Below, in pieces: positions 1 through 8,864 of a stretch of DNA of 64,000 bases. A model generated the notes under the pieces. The model made no database searches, had not been told where the DNA came from, and worked only from the letters and a program-made list of their open reading frames with translations. The DNA is from Mycobacterium gallinarum (lineage in GTDB: Bacteria; Actinomycetota; Actinomycetes; Mycobacteriales; Mycobacteriaceae): positions 3,844,001 to 3,908,000 of the forward strand of contig NZ_AP022601.1 of the NCBI RefSeq assembly GCF_010726765.1, written 5' to 3'. The position numbers were made by a program, and so were the translations under genes. Positions within the stretch are counted from its first letter, which is position 1, and every line of letters begins with the position of its first letter.

Positions 1-1034
1 GCACCATGCTCGTGGTCTTCGCCGACTCCAACGGCGACCTCAAGGTGCTGGACGGCTACTGCCGGCACATGGGCGGCAACCTGGCGCAGGGCACGATCAA
101 GGGCGACGAGATCGCCTGCCCGTTCCACGACTGGCGCTGGGGTGGCGACGGCAAGTGCAAGCTGGTGCCCTACGCCAAGCGCACCCCCCGGCTGGCCCGC
201 ACCAAGGCCTGGCACACCGACGTCCGCGGTGGTCTGCTGTTCGTCTGGCACGACCACGAGGGCAACCCACCTCAAGAAGAGGTGCGCATCCCCGACATCC
301 CGGAGTTCGCCGACGACGGGTGGACCGACTGGCGGTGGAACACGATGCTCATCGAGGGCAGCAACTGCCGCGAGATCATCGACAACGTCACCGACATGGC
401 GCACTTCTTCTACATCCACTTCGGCCTGCCGACGTACTTCAAGAATGTCTTCGAGGGCCACATCGCGTCGCAGTACCTGCACAACGTGGGCAGGCCCGAC
501 GTCAGCGATCTGGGCACCTCCTACGGTGAGGCGCACCTGGATTCGGAGGCGTCCTACTTCGGGCCGTCATTCATGATCAACTGGTTGCACAACAACTACG
601 GCGGGTTCAAGGCCGAGTCGATCCTGATCAACTGCCACTACCCGGTCACCCAGGACTCGTTCGTGCTGCAGTGGGGTGTCATCGTCGAGAAGCCCAAGGG
701 CCTGGACGAGGCGACCACCGACAAGCTCGCGCGGGTGTTCACCGAGGGCGTCAGCAAGGGCTTTCTGCAGGACGTCGAGATCTGGAAGCACAAGACGCGC
801 ATCGACAACCCGCTGCTCGTCGAGGAGGACGGCGCGGTCTACCAGATGCGCCGCTGGTATCAGCAGTTCTATGTCGACGTCGCCGACGTGACTCCCGACA
901 TGACCGACCGCTTCGAGATCGAGGTCGACACCACGGTGGCCAACGAGAAGTGGCATGTCGAGGTCGAGGAGAACCTCAAGACTCAGGCCAAGGAGCAGGA
1001 CGAGAATGAAAAGGCAGAGCACGCGAGCTCATGA
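1..1034 (+). CDS. kshA: KshA, oxygenase component of 3-ketosteroid 9-alpha-hydroxylase (5' truncated)
   Basis: Rieske non-heme iron oxygenase that, with reductase KshB, hydroxylates C9 of ring-A-desaturated 3-ketosteroids so that ring B opens. The reading frame runs in from the left edge, so about 40 N-terminal residues are missing; the ATG at 6 is internal. The Rieske ligands are visible as C-x-H in CRHMGG and C-x2-H in CPFHDW, 17 residues apart. The mononuclear iron site lies in the NVTDMAHFFYIH stretch. The tail is acidic and lysine-rich, as in mycobacterial KshA. The stop overlaps the next ATG by 4 nt, so translation is probably coupled. In M. tuberculosis (Rv3526) the gene belongs to the KstR regulon; its promoter is outside this window. 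Confidence 0.93.
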   Translation, partial: TMLVVFADSNGDLKVLDGYCRHMGGNLAQGTIKGDEIACPFHDWRWGGDGKCKLVPYAKRTPRLARTKAWHTDVRGGLLFVWHDHEGNPPQEEVRIPDIPEFADDGWTDWRWNTMLIEGSNCREIIDNVTDMAHFFYIHFGLPTYFKNVFEGHIASQYLHNVGRPDVSDLGTSYGEAHLDSEASYFGPSFMINWLHNNYGGFKAESILINCHYPVTQDSFVLQWGVIVEKPKGLDEATTDKLARVFTEGVSKGFLQDVEIWKHKTRIDNPLLVEEDGAVYQMRRWYQQFYVDVADVTPDMTDRFEIEVDTTVANEKWHVEVEENLKTQAKEQDENEKAEHASS

Positions 1035-1525
1035 CCCCGCGTGAGGACGCCCCTGACTCCGGTCAGATTGTCGGCCCCGCCGACGTCGACCAGCTAGCCA
1101 GGTCGATGCTGCTTCTGCACGGCGTTCATGACGACGACCACGCGCACGGCGAGGCCGGGGGTCCGAAGGAAACGGGCGCTCGAAGTTGGTCCAAGGCACC
1201 GGCTTTCGGCGACGACCGGGCCGAGGCACTTCGGGAGGCCACCGCACGCGACCGTGAGCGTTACCTGAGATCGGGGCTGGTTTCGGTCGACTGCCGGTTC
1301 TGCCACGTGGCGGTCGAGGTGAAGAAGCTCGGTCCCGCGCAGACGTCGGTGCAGTGGAACTCCGAGGCAACCCGGCGCTGCGCGTACTTCAACGAGATCC
1401 GGGAGGCCGGCGGCGATCCGGCACGGGAGCGGTCCTGTCCCAAGCTCGCGGGCAGTATCAAACACGCTGTGGTCGAGGGCTGTCTGGAGGAGATGTCGAC
1501 GGCGCCCTCGCCCGGCGACGGCTAG
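1031..1525 (+). CDS. Cys-containing hypothetical protein coupled to kshA (Rv3527 position)
   Basis: Protein of 164 aa whose ATG overlaps the kshA stop (ATGA), so the two are almost certainly co-translated. The N-terminal half is acidic and histidine-rich with low complexity. The C-terminal half has a CRFC (C-x2-C) pair, then RRCAYF, SCPKL and a final EGC, which could bind a metal or form disulfides. There is no signal peptide or membrane segment. It sits where Rv3527, also uncharacterised, sits in M. tuberculosis. No function can be assigned; a link to KshA assembly or electron transfer is only suggested by coupling and by the cysteines. Confidence 0.7.
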   Translation: MTPREDAPDSGQIVGPADVDQLARSMLLLHGVHDDDHAHGEAGGPKETGARSWSKAPAFGDDRAEALREATARDRERYLRSGLVSVDCRFCHVAVEVKKLGPAQTSVQWNSEATRRCAYFNEIREAGGDPARERSCPKLAGSIKHAVVEGCLEEMSTAPSPGDG

Positions 1526-1533
1526 CTTCTACC

Positions 1534-2175
1534 ATGGCGGCGCGGTGGTCGGTGCTTCTGCTCGCACTCGCACTGGTTCCGGGCTGCACCGAAGTCGTTG
1601 ACACCCCACCGAAGGCCGCTCCGCCGGTGGCTCCTATCACCGCCGGGCAGGTCAAGGACCTGCTGAGCCCCAAAGTCGAGAAGTACGACGGGAATCTGTT
1701 CTCCACCGTCGAACCCAGCGAGTGCAGCGGCGTCGCCAAAGAGGTGGATCCGCCGTTCATCTTCGACCACGATCCGGCTGCGACCGACGGCGGGCACTGG
1801 ATGGTCGACGACGTCGGCCGCCAGGTGTACATCGAGGAGATGGTCGGCGTGTATCGGGCAGACTACGACGCGAAGAATGCACTGGCGCAGGCGAAGCAGA
1901 CGCTGCAGTCGTGCGTAAACACTCCGTTCACCGTCACCGATATGAAGGGCCGCGTCTACGACTTCACACTGCAGCCCCTGACGACATCCAGCTCGCCCAA
2001 CATCCTCCTGTGGTCCTTCACAGCCAGCGACTGGGCTTGCGACAGCACCTTCGTCGCCGCCCACAATGCGGCGATCGAGATCTCCACGTGTGGCGCGGCC
2101 GGCGGCTATCCGGTGGGCACCCTCGCTGCAGAAGCGTTGGATCGCATTGAGCGGCTGGCCAATACGACGGCCTGA
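1534..2175 (+). CDS. Lipoprotein with PknH-like sensor domain
   Basis: Secreted lipoprotein of 213 aa. The start at ATG 1534 is chosen because it yields a short type II signal peptide ending in the lipobox LVPGC (Cys18); the open frame extends further upstream but inside the preceding gene. The mature part resembles the extracellular sensor domain of mycobacterial PknH (PknH_C family), with four cysteines (ECSG, QSC, WAC, STC) placed as in that family, where they form two disulfides. No kinase domain is present, so it is a free-standing relative. The ligand is unknown. The gene converges on the sulfotransferase with only 3 bp between stops. Confidence 0.75.
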   Translation: MAARWSVLLLALALVPGCTEVVDTPPKAAPPVAPITAGQVKDLLSPKVEKYDGNLFSTVEPSECSGVAKEVDPPFIFDHDPAATDGGHWMVDDVGRQVYIEEMVGVYRADYDAKNALAQAKQTLQSCVNTPFTVTDMKGRVYDFTLQPLTTSSSPNILLWSFTASDWACDSTFVAAHNAAIEISTCGAAGGYPVGTLAAEALDRIERLANTTA

Positions 2176-2178
2176 CCG

Positions 2179-3321
2179 TCACAGCCCCTTGAACTGCTCC
2201 TTGACCTGCTCGTCGGTCAGCCCGTAGTCGGCGAGTGAGTACGTGTGCTTCGGCGCGCGCGGGCCCTGTTGACTTTCGGCGTGGCTCTCGGTAATCGCCG
2301 TGCGGGCCTCGTCGGTGAACTCGATGTCGAAGTGCGAATAGATGCCCTCGACCGCCGACACCGGATCCTTGACGAACTCGAAGTAGTCGACGTCGCAGAA
2401 CTGCGCCTGGTCAAGATCGGCCCGAACCTCGTTGAACCGCTTGAGACCTCGCGTCCACGTCTCCATCGCGTCCGCGCCGATCTGCGCGCCGACGAACGAG
2501 TTCGACCATCCCTCGGTCGTGTGCTGCGCCAGCGAACACATCGACGCCATGATGGTCTCCGCGGGCCGGTGGCACTGCACGATGAGAGCATCCGGATACG
2601 TCTTGAAAATCGCGTCGAGCGCGAACAGATGGCTCGGATTCTTGAGCACCCAGCGCTTCTCGGCGTCGTTGAGACCGATCAACTGCAGGTTCTTGCGATG
2701 CCGCTGATACGGCTTGGTCCAGTCCTGCTTGGCCAGCCACTGTGAATACGTCGGCAGGTGGGACAGCGTCTCGTACGACACCGAATGCAGCGACTGGCGC
2801 AGCAGCTGCCAGCACTCCTCCACCTCGTCGGCAGTCATGTAGTGCAGACCGGTGTAGTCCGGATTTTCCGCATGCGCTTTGGCGAACTGGGCGTCGATCT
2901 GCGCGAAAACCGGGTTCTCCGACCATGTGTCGCGCGGCGGACGGGGTTGTGGAAACTCGGCCAGCCAGAGTTCCAGCCCTTGATGCCGCGGGTCGGCGGT
3001 GAGCAGTCGGTGAATGACGGTCGTGCCCGTGCGCGGCAGCCCGGTGACGAAGATGGGGCGCTCGATCGTCACGTCGGCGTGCTCGGGGTACTGCTTCCAA
3101 GCGGCCTCCGACACCAGTCGCGCCACCAGTGCGTTGCGCACGAAGAACCGGTTCATCTTGCTACCGATTTCGGTGAGGTCCGCATCGCGCCGGAATGACT
3201 CCAGCAGGACGGCAAGTGCCTCGCGGTAGTTGTCGTCATCGACACCGAAGTCGTCGAGTCCGCACGCCTTCGTCGCCGAGGCGTGCAGATCGTCGACGGT
3301 GCCGACGTCGGTCCTAGTCAT
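2179..3321 (-). CDS. Sulfotransferase-family protein (Rv3529c-like)
   Basis: Predicted PAPS-dependent sulfotransferase, 380 aa. The 5'-phosphosulfate loop is visible as PRTGTT about 95 residues in, and an RHRKNLQLI / KNPSHLF region matches the 3'-phosphate-binding segment of this family. It is the last gene of a leftward operon; its start shares one base with the SDR stop (TGATG). The M. tuberculosis orthologue Rv3529c lies in the same place in the cholesterol regulon but has no proven substrate. A sterol or hydroxylated catabolite is a plausible acceptor, inferred only from context. Confidence 0.8.
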   Translation of the reverse strand: MTRTDVGTVDDLHASATKACGLDDFGVDDDNYREALAVLLESFRRDADLTEIGSKMNRFFVRNALVARLVSEAAWKQYPEHADVTIERPIFVTGLPRTGTTVIHRLLTADPRHQGLELWLAEFPQPRPPRDTWSENPVFAQIDAQFAKAHAENPDYTGLHYMTADEVEECWQLLRQSLHSVSYETLSHLPTYSQWLAKQDWTKPYQRHRKNLQLIGLNDAEKRWVLKNPSHLFALDAIFKTYPDALIVQCHRPAETIMASMCSLAQHTTEGWSNSFVGAQIGADAMETWTRGLKRFNEVRADLDQAQFCDVDYFEFVKDPVSAVEGIYSHFDIEFTDEARTAITESHAESQQGPRAPKHTYSLADYGLTDEQVKEQFKGL

Positions 3322-4106
3322 CAGGCCTTGTACTCCCCGCAGTTGACGTCCAGCGCCTGCCCGGTGATACCGCTGGACAGATCACTGGCCATGAACAGGA
3401 TCGCCGATGCGACCTCGTCCTCGGTCGGCAGCCGTTTCAGGTCGGATCCGGCGGCGGCCGCGTTGTAGATGTCCTCGACACTGGTGCCGTACTTCCCGGC
3501 CTGGTGCTCGAAGTAGCCCTTCAGGGTTCCACCCCAGATGTAGCCGGGCAGAACGGAGTTGACGCGGATACCCTGCTCGCCGAGTTCGGTCGCCAATGTC
3601 TGCGACATCGCCAGCAGCGCCGACTTCGCCATCTTGTAGGCGCCGTACTTGGCCTGCGAGTGGCGCACCACCATGGAGTTCACGTTGACGACGGAGCCCT
3701 TGGACTCAGCCAGCGCAGGCGTGAAGCCCTGGATCATCCGCAGCGCGCCGAACACCGTCAGCTCGATGGCGTCCTTCATGTGCTCGAACGTCGTGTTGGC
3801 GAACGGCTTCATCGACGGCACCCGGAAGGCGTTGTTGATCAGTACGTCGACCTTGCCGTACGCCGCCAGCGTCTGGTCGACGAGGTTGCTCACCTGCGCT
3901 TCGTCGGTGATGTCAGTACCCACAGTGACCGCACGCCTGCCGATGTCGGTGATCTGCTTTGCGACGTCCTCGAGCCGCTCGACGGTGCGGGCGGCCAGCA
4001 CCAGATCCGCACCCGCTTCAGCACATCGTCTGGCGAGCGTGGTGCCCAGCGCCGGGCCGACGCCGGAAATAACGACAACTTTGTCTTTCAAAAGTTCCGC
4101 GGACAC
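3321..4106 (-). CDS. Short-chain dehydrogenase/reductase (Rv3530c-like)
   Basis: Classical SDR of 261 aa starting at GTG. The N-terminal nucleotide-binding loop reads GVGPALG, followed by INNA, VNVNS (catalytic Ser) and the YGAYK active-site Tyr/Lys pair. Position and size match Rv3530c. It is the middle gene of a three-gene operon with the DUF1214-like protein and the sulfotransferase, abutting the former and overlapping the latter by one base. Expression should follow the KstR operator at 5245. The substrate is unknown; a steroid hydroxyl or ketone is likely from context. Confidence 0.82.
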   Translation of the reverse strand: MSAELLKDKVVVISGVGPALGTTLARRCAEAGADLVLAARTVERLEDVAKQITDIGRRAVTVGTDITDEAQVSNLVDQTLAAYGKVDVLINNAFRVPSMKPFANTTFEHMKDAIELTVFGALRMIQGFTPALAESKGSVVNVNSMVVRHSQAKYGAYKMAKSALLAMSQTLATELGEQGIRVNSVLPGYIWGGTLKGYFEHQAGKYGTSVEDIYNAAAAGSDLKRLPTEDEVASAILFMASDLSSGITGQALDVNCGEYKA

Positions 4107-5234
4107 CTAACCCACCATCCTGTCGCCGATCTGCTTCTGACGCAACGCGATCCGCGCCCGCCAGTCCTCGTCTGAAATCTTGTTGGCCCCGTAGTTGGGC
4201 AGCGCGGCGGCCACCTTGTCGATGTCGACCACCTCGACGCTCGGGCCGTCGGCCTCCGTCAGTTGACGGGAGAGCCGCTGCCAACGGAACTGCAGGTAGC
4301 CCTTGCGGTGGCCGAGGGTCTCCACCCAATTCGTCACGCCCGGGTTCGCATCCGAGACGACGTAGCGGATCTTGCCGTCTGGATCCGCCTGCGCCTGAGT
4401 GCCATTCAGCGACGTCTGGTGGTTGATGTAGTCCAGCGAGATGTACCAGAGACTGCCCAGCTGGAAGCCCAGGTACGGCGCATCGGTGACCGGCAGCGTG
4501 ATGATCATCGCCTGATCCGGTGCGAGGTCGAAGTGGCCGACCGACGAATACTGCGTCGCCAGACCACCCGGCGTGAGCCGCGGCGCGATCATCGTGTTGA
4601 CCGGCAGCGTGTTGTAGAACCACTGCGGAAACTGCAGCCATGTCTTCACCCGCTGCACGAGCTGCTTACCCGCGACCGCATAGCGCTTCTCGATCAGCTC
4701 CCGGGTCAACGGCGGCGGCGCGGTGCCCGCGGTGTCGGTTCTGGCGATGCTGATGTACCCGCGCCGCGCCGACCAGTCGTTGTAGACCTCGCGGACCACC
4801 AACTGCGACGGGCTTGTCGGGGTGACCCGCCACTCGTAGTTACCGTCGGCGTCGATGTCGAGCTCACGGTCGTCGAACGCGGCCTGGCTCGGCGGGACGT
4901 TGTCGTCGGTGTACTCACCACCGAGCATCTGGAAGCAGAGGTCTGTGGTGGTGCCACGGTGGCCGGTGACGACGTACTCGTAGCCGGGCTGCACCCGGGT
5001 GCCGAAGTACATCGCATCCGGATTGTCCAGACCCATCTTGGTGAACGGGCCGGTACCGGATTGCATGAACGGATGGTCGCGGTCGTAGTCGAACGCCAGA
5101 TGCGTACATCCCGAAATACAACCCGCCAGGTATTGCAGGCCCTCGAGCAGGTCAGCTTCGGATTCGATGAACGGAGCGGCGGCGACAAGGCTTTCCGCCT
5201 CGGCGATCGCGTCGATCAATGGCTGCGAAAACAC
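4107..5234 (-). CDS. DUF1214-like protein, first gene of KstR-controlled operon (Rv3531c-like)
   Basis: Protein of 375 aa starting at GTG, without signal peptide or membrane segments. The C-terminal half (LPVTDAPYLGFQLGSLW, then a WVETLGHRKGYLQFRWQ stretch) resembles the DUF1214 fold; no catalytic motif is recognisable. It matches Rv3531c by position and length. It opens the leftward operon with an SDR and a sulfotransferase and is transcribed away from a perfect KstR palindrome about 10 bp upstream of its start codon, so it should be induced by cholesterol. Biochemical role unknown. Confidence 0.75.
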   Translation of the reverse strand: MFSQPLIDAIAEAESLVAAAPFIESEADLLEGLQYLAGCISGCTHLAFDYDRDHPFMQSGTGPFTKMGLDNPDAMYFGTRVQPGYEYVVTGHRGTTTDLCFQMLGGEYTDDNVPPSQAAFDDRELDIDADGNYEWRVTPTSPSQLVVREVYNDWSARRGYISIARTDTAGTAPPPLTRELIEKRYAVAGKQLVQRVKTWLQFPQWFYNTLPVNTMIAPRLTPGGLATQYSSVGHFDLAPDQAMIITLPVTDAPYLGFQLGSLWYISLDYINHQTSLNGTQAQADPDGKIRYVVSDANPGVTNWVETLGHRKGYLQFRWQRLSRQLTEADGPSVEVVDIDKVAAALPNYGANKISDEDWRARIALRQKQIGDRMVG

Positions 5235-5244
5235 CCCTTGAAAC

Positions 5245-5258
5245 TAGAACGCGTTCTA
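5245..5258. promoter_or_regulatory. KstR operator
   Basis: TAGAACGCGTTCTA is a perfect 14-bp palindrome fitting the published KstR consensus TnnAACnnGTTnnA. It lies just upstream of the DUF1214-like gene and within the intergenic space shared with the divergent IclR gene. KstR is the TetR-type repressor of the cholesterol regulon; its gene is not in this window. Confidence 0.9.
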
Positions 5259-5268
5259 ACAAGAGTCA

Positions 5269-5301
5269 ATATATCGACCGCTTCGGTACATATATGGACC
5301 G
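5269..5301. promoter_or_regulatory. Candidate IclR operator with repeats
   Basis: ATATATCGACCG (5269-5280) recurs as ATATATGGACCG (5290-5301), 21 bp apart, two helical turns. An inverted copy CGGTACATATAT (5284-5295) overlaps the second. The cluster ends right before the IclR start and is separate from the KstR box, so it is a candidate autoregulatory site. Inference from sequence only. Confidence 0.5.
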
Positions 5302-5303
5302 AG

Positions 5304-6245
5304 ATGTATGCTGCACGGGTGTCCGCCCCCGAGTCTTCCGGCCGCGCGTCGCCCCCCACCGACCGGGTCGTACGGATCCTCGACTACCTGGCGGGCCGAC
5401 CCACGGAGCGGTTCGGGGTGTCCGATCTCGCCCGCCGGGTCGGACTGAGCAAGCCGACGTGCCTCGGCATCGTGACGTCCCTCGCCGATGCGGGATACCT
5501 CGTGCGCGACTCCACCGACAAGACCTACCGCCTTGGTCCGTCGTTGATCACTCTCGGCCACAAAGCGCAGGAGTCGATGCGGGTCAGTCCGGCGGCACGC
5601 GAAGAACTGCGGAGGCTGTCGGCGCGGTTCGGGGTCACCGCGGGTCTGTCCGGTGTCATCGACGACCGGATCACACTGCTGGACCTGGTGGCTCCCGCCG
5701 GTGCCAGTCCGGGCGTCGAGGTGGGGCAGAGCTATCCGTTCGCCCCACCCGTCGGATTGATGTTCGTGCTGTGGGATGAAGAGGCCGAACGCAATTGGCT
5801 CGCCAAGGAACCGACGATCCCGCTGCGCACTCATTCGGACCGGCTCAACAGGGTGATCGCCAGGTGCCGCGAGGACGGCTATCTGGTCGAGCGGCTGACG
5901 CCCGGCGGTCGACGGCTCTACTCATTGATGGCGGGAATGTCGAGCAACCTGCCCGACGAATTGCGCGCGCTCCTCGGCGAATTGGTCTCCGACATCGGTG
6001 AGCGCGTGTACCTGCGCGACGAAAACGGGCAGGCCGGCCGGAAGCGACATGACATCAGCGTGATCTCGGCACCGGTCTACGACCACAACCAGCGTCAGGT
6101 GATGGTGGCTTCGATGCACATCGGAAAGTCATTGACGGACAACGAGATTGTCGAGCGGGCCCGCGCGCTGGTGGCGACCGCCGATGCGGTCAGCGCTCAG
6201 CTGGGAAACACTCAATCGCGCCGGCAGAGCAGCCGACGCGATTGA
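5304..6245 (+). CDS. IclR-family transcriptional regulator
   Basis: Regulator of 313 aa from ATG 5304; GTG 5319 is an alternative that would leave more room for the upstream repeats. Residues about 18-75 form the winged helix-turn-helix (VVRILDYLAG, FGVSDLARRVGLSKPTCLGIVTSLADAGYL). The C-terminal two-thirds is the IclR effector domain (SPAAREELRRLSARFG, then DISVISAPVYDH). It is divergent from the KstR-regulated DUF1214-like operon. M. tuberculosis has a PPE gene here instead, so this regulator is specific to this lineage. The ligand is unknown; an aromatic or steroid catabolite is possible. Confidence 0.85.
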   Translation: MYAARVSAPESSGRASPPTDRVVRILDYLAGRPTERFGVSDLARRVGLSKPTCLGIVTSLADAGYLVRDSTDKTYRLGPSLITLGHKAQESMRVSPAAREELRRLSARFGVTAGLSGVIDDRITLLDLVAPAGASPGVEVGQSYPFAPPVGLMFVLWDEEAERNWLAKEPTIPLRTHSDRLNRVIARCREDGYLVERLTPGGRRLYSLMAGMSSNLPDELRALLGELVSDIGERVYLRDENGQAGRKRHDISVISAPVYDHNQRQVMVASMHIGKSLTDNEIVERARALVATADAVSAQLGNTQSRRQSSRRD

Positions 6246-6246
6246 G
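6211..6246. terminator. Hairpin over the IclR stop codon
   Basis: CTCAATCGCG and CGCGATTGAG form a perfect 10-bp stem with a 16-nt loop that spans the IclR stop codon. No U-tract follows, as is common in mycobacterial terminators. It could serve both the IclR gene and the convergent hemophore-like gene. Confidence 0.55.
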
Positions 6247-6267
6247 CGGTGGAGATTCAGTTAGCTG

Positions 6268-6681
6268 TTAGAGGTCAGTCAGCGCCTCGGTGATCGGGGT
6301 CGGTGCCACCTGGACACCACACTGGCTGGCCAGATCGATGGCCGGTTGGTTGATCGTCATCAGCTCGGTTTCGACCTTCGGATTCTCCGCAAAGTACGTG
6401 CGGAAGCCCTGCGTCACATCGGCAGGTGACGTGGTCACAATCTGCGTCAGCGCGTTATTGGCGTCCGGGTTCGTGGCCAGATAGGCGCTGGTGGACTCCG
6501 CCACCGTGCGTGACGTGTCGGCGATCGTGCTGACGCTGCAGTTCTCGGGCTCCGTACCCGGACCCGGCGCGGGCTGGGCATTCACGACCGGAATCACGAT
6601 GGCCGCGGAACCGAAAGCAAGTAGACCCCCGGCGAACATGCCGTACAGGCCGCGTCGAACGGTCTTCTCGGACATCTTCAT
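6268..6681 (-). CDS. Hemophore-like secreted protein (Rv0203/Rv1174c type)
   Basis: Small exported protein, 137 aa. The start is ATG 6681 because an AGGAG ribosome-binding site lies 7 nt upstream. Residues about 8-37 are a Sec signal peptide (RRG, hydrophobic core, ending NAQPAP). The mature domain has two cysteines (ENCSV and SQCGV) and the helical pattern of the mycobacterial hemophore-related family (YLATNPDANNALT, FRTYFAENPKVE). Family members bind heme or are of unknown role; heme binding is not proven here. It is monocistronic and lies outside the steroid operons. Confidence 0.75.
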   Translation of the reverse strand: MKMSEKTVRRGLYGMFAGGLLAFGSAAIVIPVVNAQPAPGPGTEPENCSVSTIADTSRTVAESTSAYLATNPDANNALTQIVTTSPADVTQGFRTYFAENPKVETELMTINQPAIDLASQCGVQVAPTPITEALTDL

Positions 6682-6776
6682 CAAATCACTCCTCTAGTCG
6701 GCGACCTCGTGGTCGCTGTCAAAGGCGTAACCGATGTGGGGTCGGGCTTAAACAAACGCCTGGCCGGCCCGGCGTG

Positions 6777-8864
6777 TCAGCTGGTGGTGGCCACCGTGAA
6801 GGGAAGGACGGCGGGGGCCCCCGCCGCGCGCACGACCCTGGCGGCCATGGTCAGCGTCCACCCACTGTCGGAGAGGTCGTCGACGAGCAGCACCGGTCCG
6901 CCGACTGCGGCGACAAGGCCGGGATCGGGGGCCAGCCACGCCGCATCGAGTGCAGCGACGCGGTAGGCCGAGTTCGCCGCGGTCGCCGGTCGCCGCGTCG
7001 GCGAGTAGTGCAGCGTGCCGAGGTCGGTCAGCCTTCCGAGTCGGGCAAGCTCGCGGCTCAGCGAGGAAACAAGCGTCGGGTGGCGGTCTGAATCCAGTGC
7101 CATCACCGCCGTCGGCCGCTGCGCCCAGTCCCAGGAAGCCAGCACCTTCACCGCGGCGGCCACCAGGTCGTCGGATACCTCGGCGTCGGGTTCGTCGAGC
7201 ACGCGCCGCAACCGCGCACCCCACCCGAGATCCGTCAGCCTGCCGATGGCGCGTCCTGGTTCCGGGCCGTCGGCGATCCTGCCGCTGAGGTCGATGCCGA
7301 GCTTGGCCAGCCCGGACGGCCATTGCTTGCGCGGCGCGAGTTCCACACCGGGACGCATGAGCCGTCGTCTGGTCGCCTCCGTGGTAGCCGGGTCGACATC
7401 GGCGCTGACGTGTTCGCCCGTGCAGTTGTCGCAGCGACCACACCGCTCGCCCACCTCGAGTGACGGGTCGTCGAGTTGGCCACGCAGAAACGCCATCCGG
7501 CACCCGTCGGTCGCCTGGTAGTCCAGCATCGCCTGCTGTTCGCGCTTGCGGGCTTCGTCGAGCTTGCGGTACCGCGGCTCGTCGTACTCCCATGCCGCTC
7601 CGGTGCCGACCCAGCCACCCTTGACGCGGCGCACGGCGCCGTCGACGTCGAGCACCTTGAGCACCATCTCCAACCTCGACCGCCCCAGGTCCACGAGGGG
7701 CTCGAGCGCGGGTGTTGACTGCGGCCGCTCCGGGTCCAGCACGCCAATCACGTTGCGCACCATGGACTCCGACGGGAACGCCACCGAGGCGAAATACCGC
7801 CAGACGTCCTGGTCTTCGTGGCCGGGCAGCAAGATGACCTGCGCGCTCTCCGTGGCTCGTCCTGCGCGGCCGACCTGCTGGTAGTAGGCGATCGGCGAGG
7901 ACGGGGCACCTAGATGGACGACGAAGCCGAGGTCGGGTTTGTCGAACCCCATGCCCAGCGCCGACGTGGCCACCAGCGCCTTGACCCTGTTGGCCAGCAG
8001 ATCCGCCTCGAGCTGTTCGCGTTCGGCGGCTTCGGTGGACCCGGTGTACGCGGCGACGTCGTGGCCCTGCTCACGCAACAGCGACGCGACGTCATGCGCC
8101 TGAGCGACGGTGAGGGTGTAGACGATCCCCGATCCCGGCAGCGAATCGATGTGTGCTGCAAGCCAAGCCGCGCGTTGTGCCGGATTGCCGGCGTTGACCA
8201 CCGATAGTCGCAGCGACTCGCGATCCAAGCCGCCGCGCAGCACCAGCGTGTCCTTGCCTCCGACGCCGAGTTGGGCGGCGACGTCGTCGACGACCCGGTC
8301 ATTGGCAGTGGCCGTGGTCGCCAGCACCGGCACGTCGGCACCGAGTTCACCGATCAGGGTGCGGATGCGTCGGTAGTCGGGCCGGAAATCGTGGCCCCAG
8401 TCCGACACACAGTGCGCCTCGTCGACGACGACCAGACCGGCGTCGTGCGCCAGCGCGGGCAGCACCTGATCGCGAAAGTCGGGATTGTTCAACCGTTCCG
8501 GGCTGACAAGCAGGACATCGAGCTCGCGTCGGTGCACGCGCTCGTTGATCTCGTCCCAGTCGGCGACGTTGCTGGAGTTGATGGTGGCGGCATGCACCCC
8601 GGCCCGTTCGGCGGCGCCCACCTGATTGCGCATCAGCGCCAGCAGCGGCGACACGATCACCGTCGGGCCCCGGCCCGCTTCGCGCAGCAGTTTGGCGGCG
8701 ATGAAGTACACCGCCGACTTACCCCAGCCGGTGCGCTGGACGACCAATGCCCGGCGCCGTGCGACGACGAGCGCCTCGATCGCGGTCCATTGGTCGTCGC
8801 GCAGGACAGCGGTCGGCCCGGCCAGCTGTTCGAGCAGCGCCTGTGCGGCCTCGCGTGTTGTCAG
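6777..8864 (-). CDS. RecQ-family DNA helicase with C-terminal phosphoribosyltransferase-like domain
   Basis: Superfamily 2 DNA helicase of about 695 aa. Walker A appears as RTGWGKS, motif II as [17 protein letters not shown] (the RecQ signature), motif VI as QVGRAGR, and a RecQ-type zinc cluster as C-GRCDNC. The last 110 residues contain [15 protein letters not shown], the PRPP-binding motif of type I phosphoribosyltransferases, giving a RecQ-PRTase fusion. No ATG/GTG/TTG is near the expected N terminus. CTG at 8864 overlaps the hsaF stop as CTGA and is proposed; an ATG near 9080 deep inside hsaF is the alternative. It is probably co-transcribed with hsaEGF. A role in DNA repair or conflict response is inferred from the family. 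Confidence 0.85.
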   Translation of the reverse strand: MTTREAAQALLEQLAGPTAVLRDDQWTAIEALVVARRRALVVQRTGWGKSAVYFIAAKLLREAGRGPTVIVSPLLALMRNQVGAAERAGVHAATINSSNVADWDEINERVHRRELDVLLVSPERLNNPDFRDQVLPALAHDAGLVVVDEAHCVSDWGHDFRPDYRRIRTLIGELGADVPVLATTATANDRVVDDVAAQLGVGGKDTLVLRGGLDRESLRLSVVNAGNPAQRAAWLAAHIDSLPGSGIVYTLTVAQAHDVASLLREQGHDVAAYTGSTEAAEREQLEADLLANRVKALVATSALGMGFDKPDLGFVVHLGAPSSPIAYYQQVGRAGRATESAQVILLPGHEDQDVWRYFASVAFPSESMVRNVIGVLDPERPQSTPALEPLVDLGRSRLEMVLKVLDVDGAVRRVKGGWVGTGAAWEYDEPRYRKLDEARKREQQAMLDYQATDGCRMAFLRGQLDDPSLEVGERCGRCDNCTGEHVSADVDPATTEATRRRLMRPGVELAPRKQWPSGLAKLGIDLSGRIADGPEPGRAIGRLTDLGWGARLRRVLDEPDAEVSDDLVAAAVKVLASWDWAQRPTAVMALDSDRHPTLVSSLSRELARLGRLTDLGTLHYSPTRRPATAANSAYRVAALDAAWLAPDPGLVAAVGGPVLLVDDLSDSGWTLTMAARVVRAAGAPAVLPFTVATTS

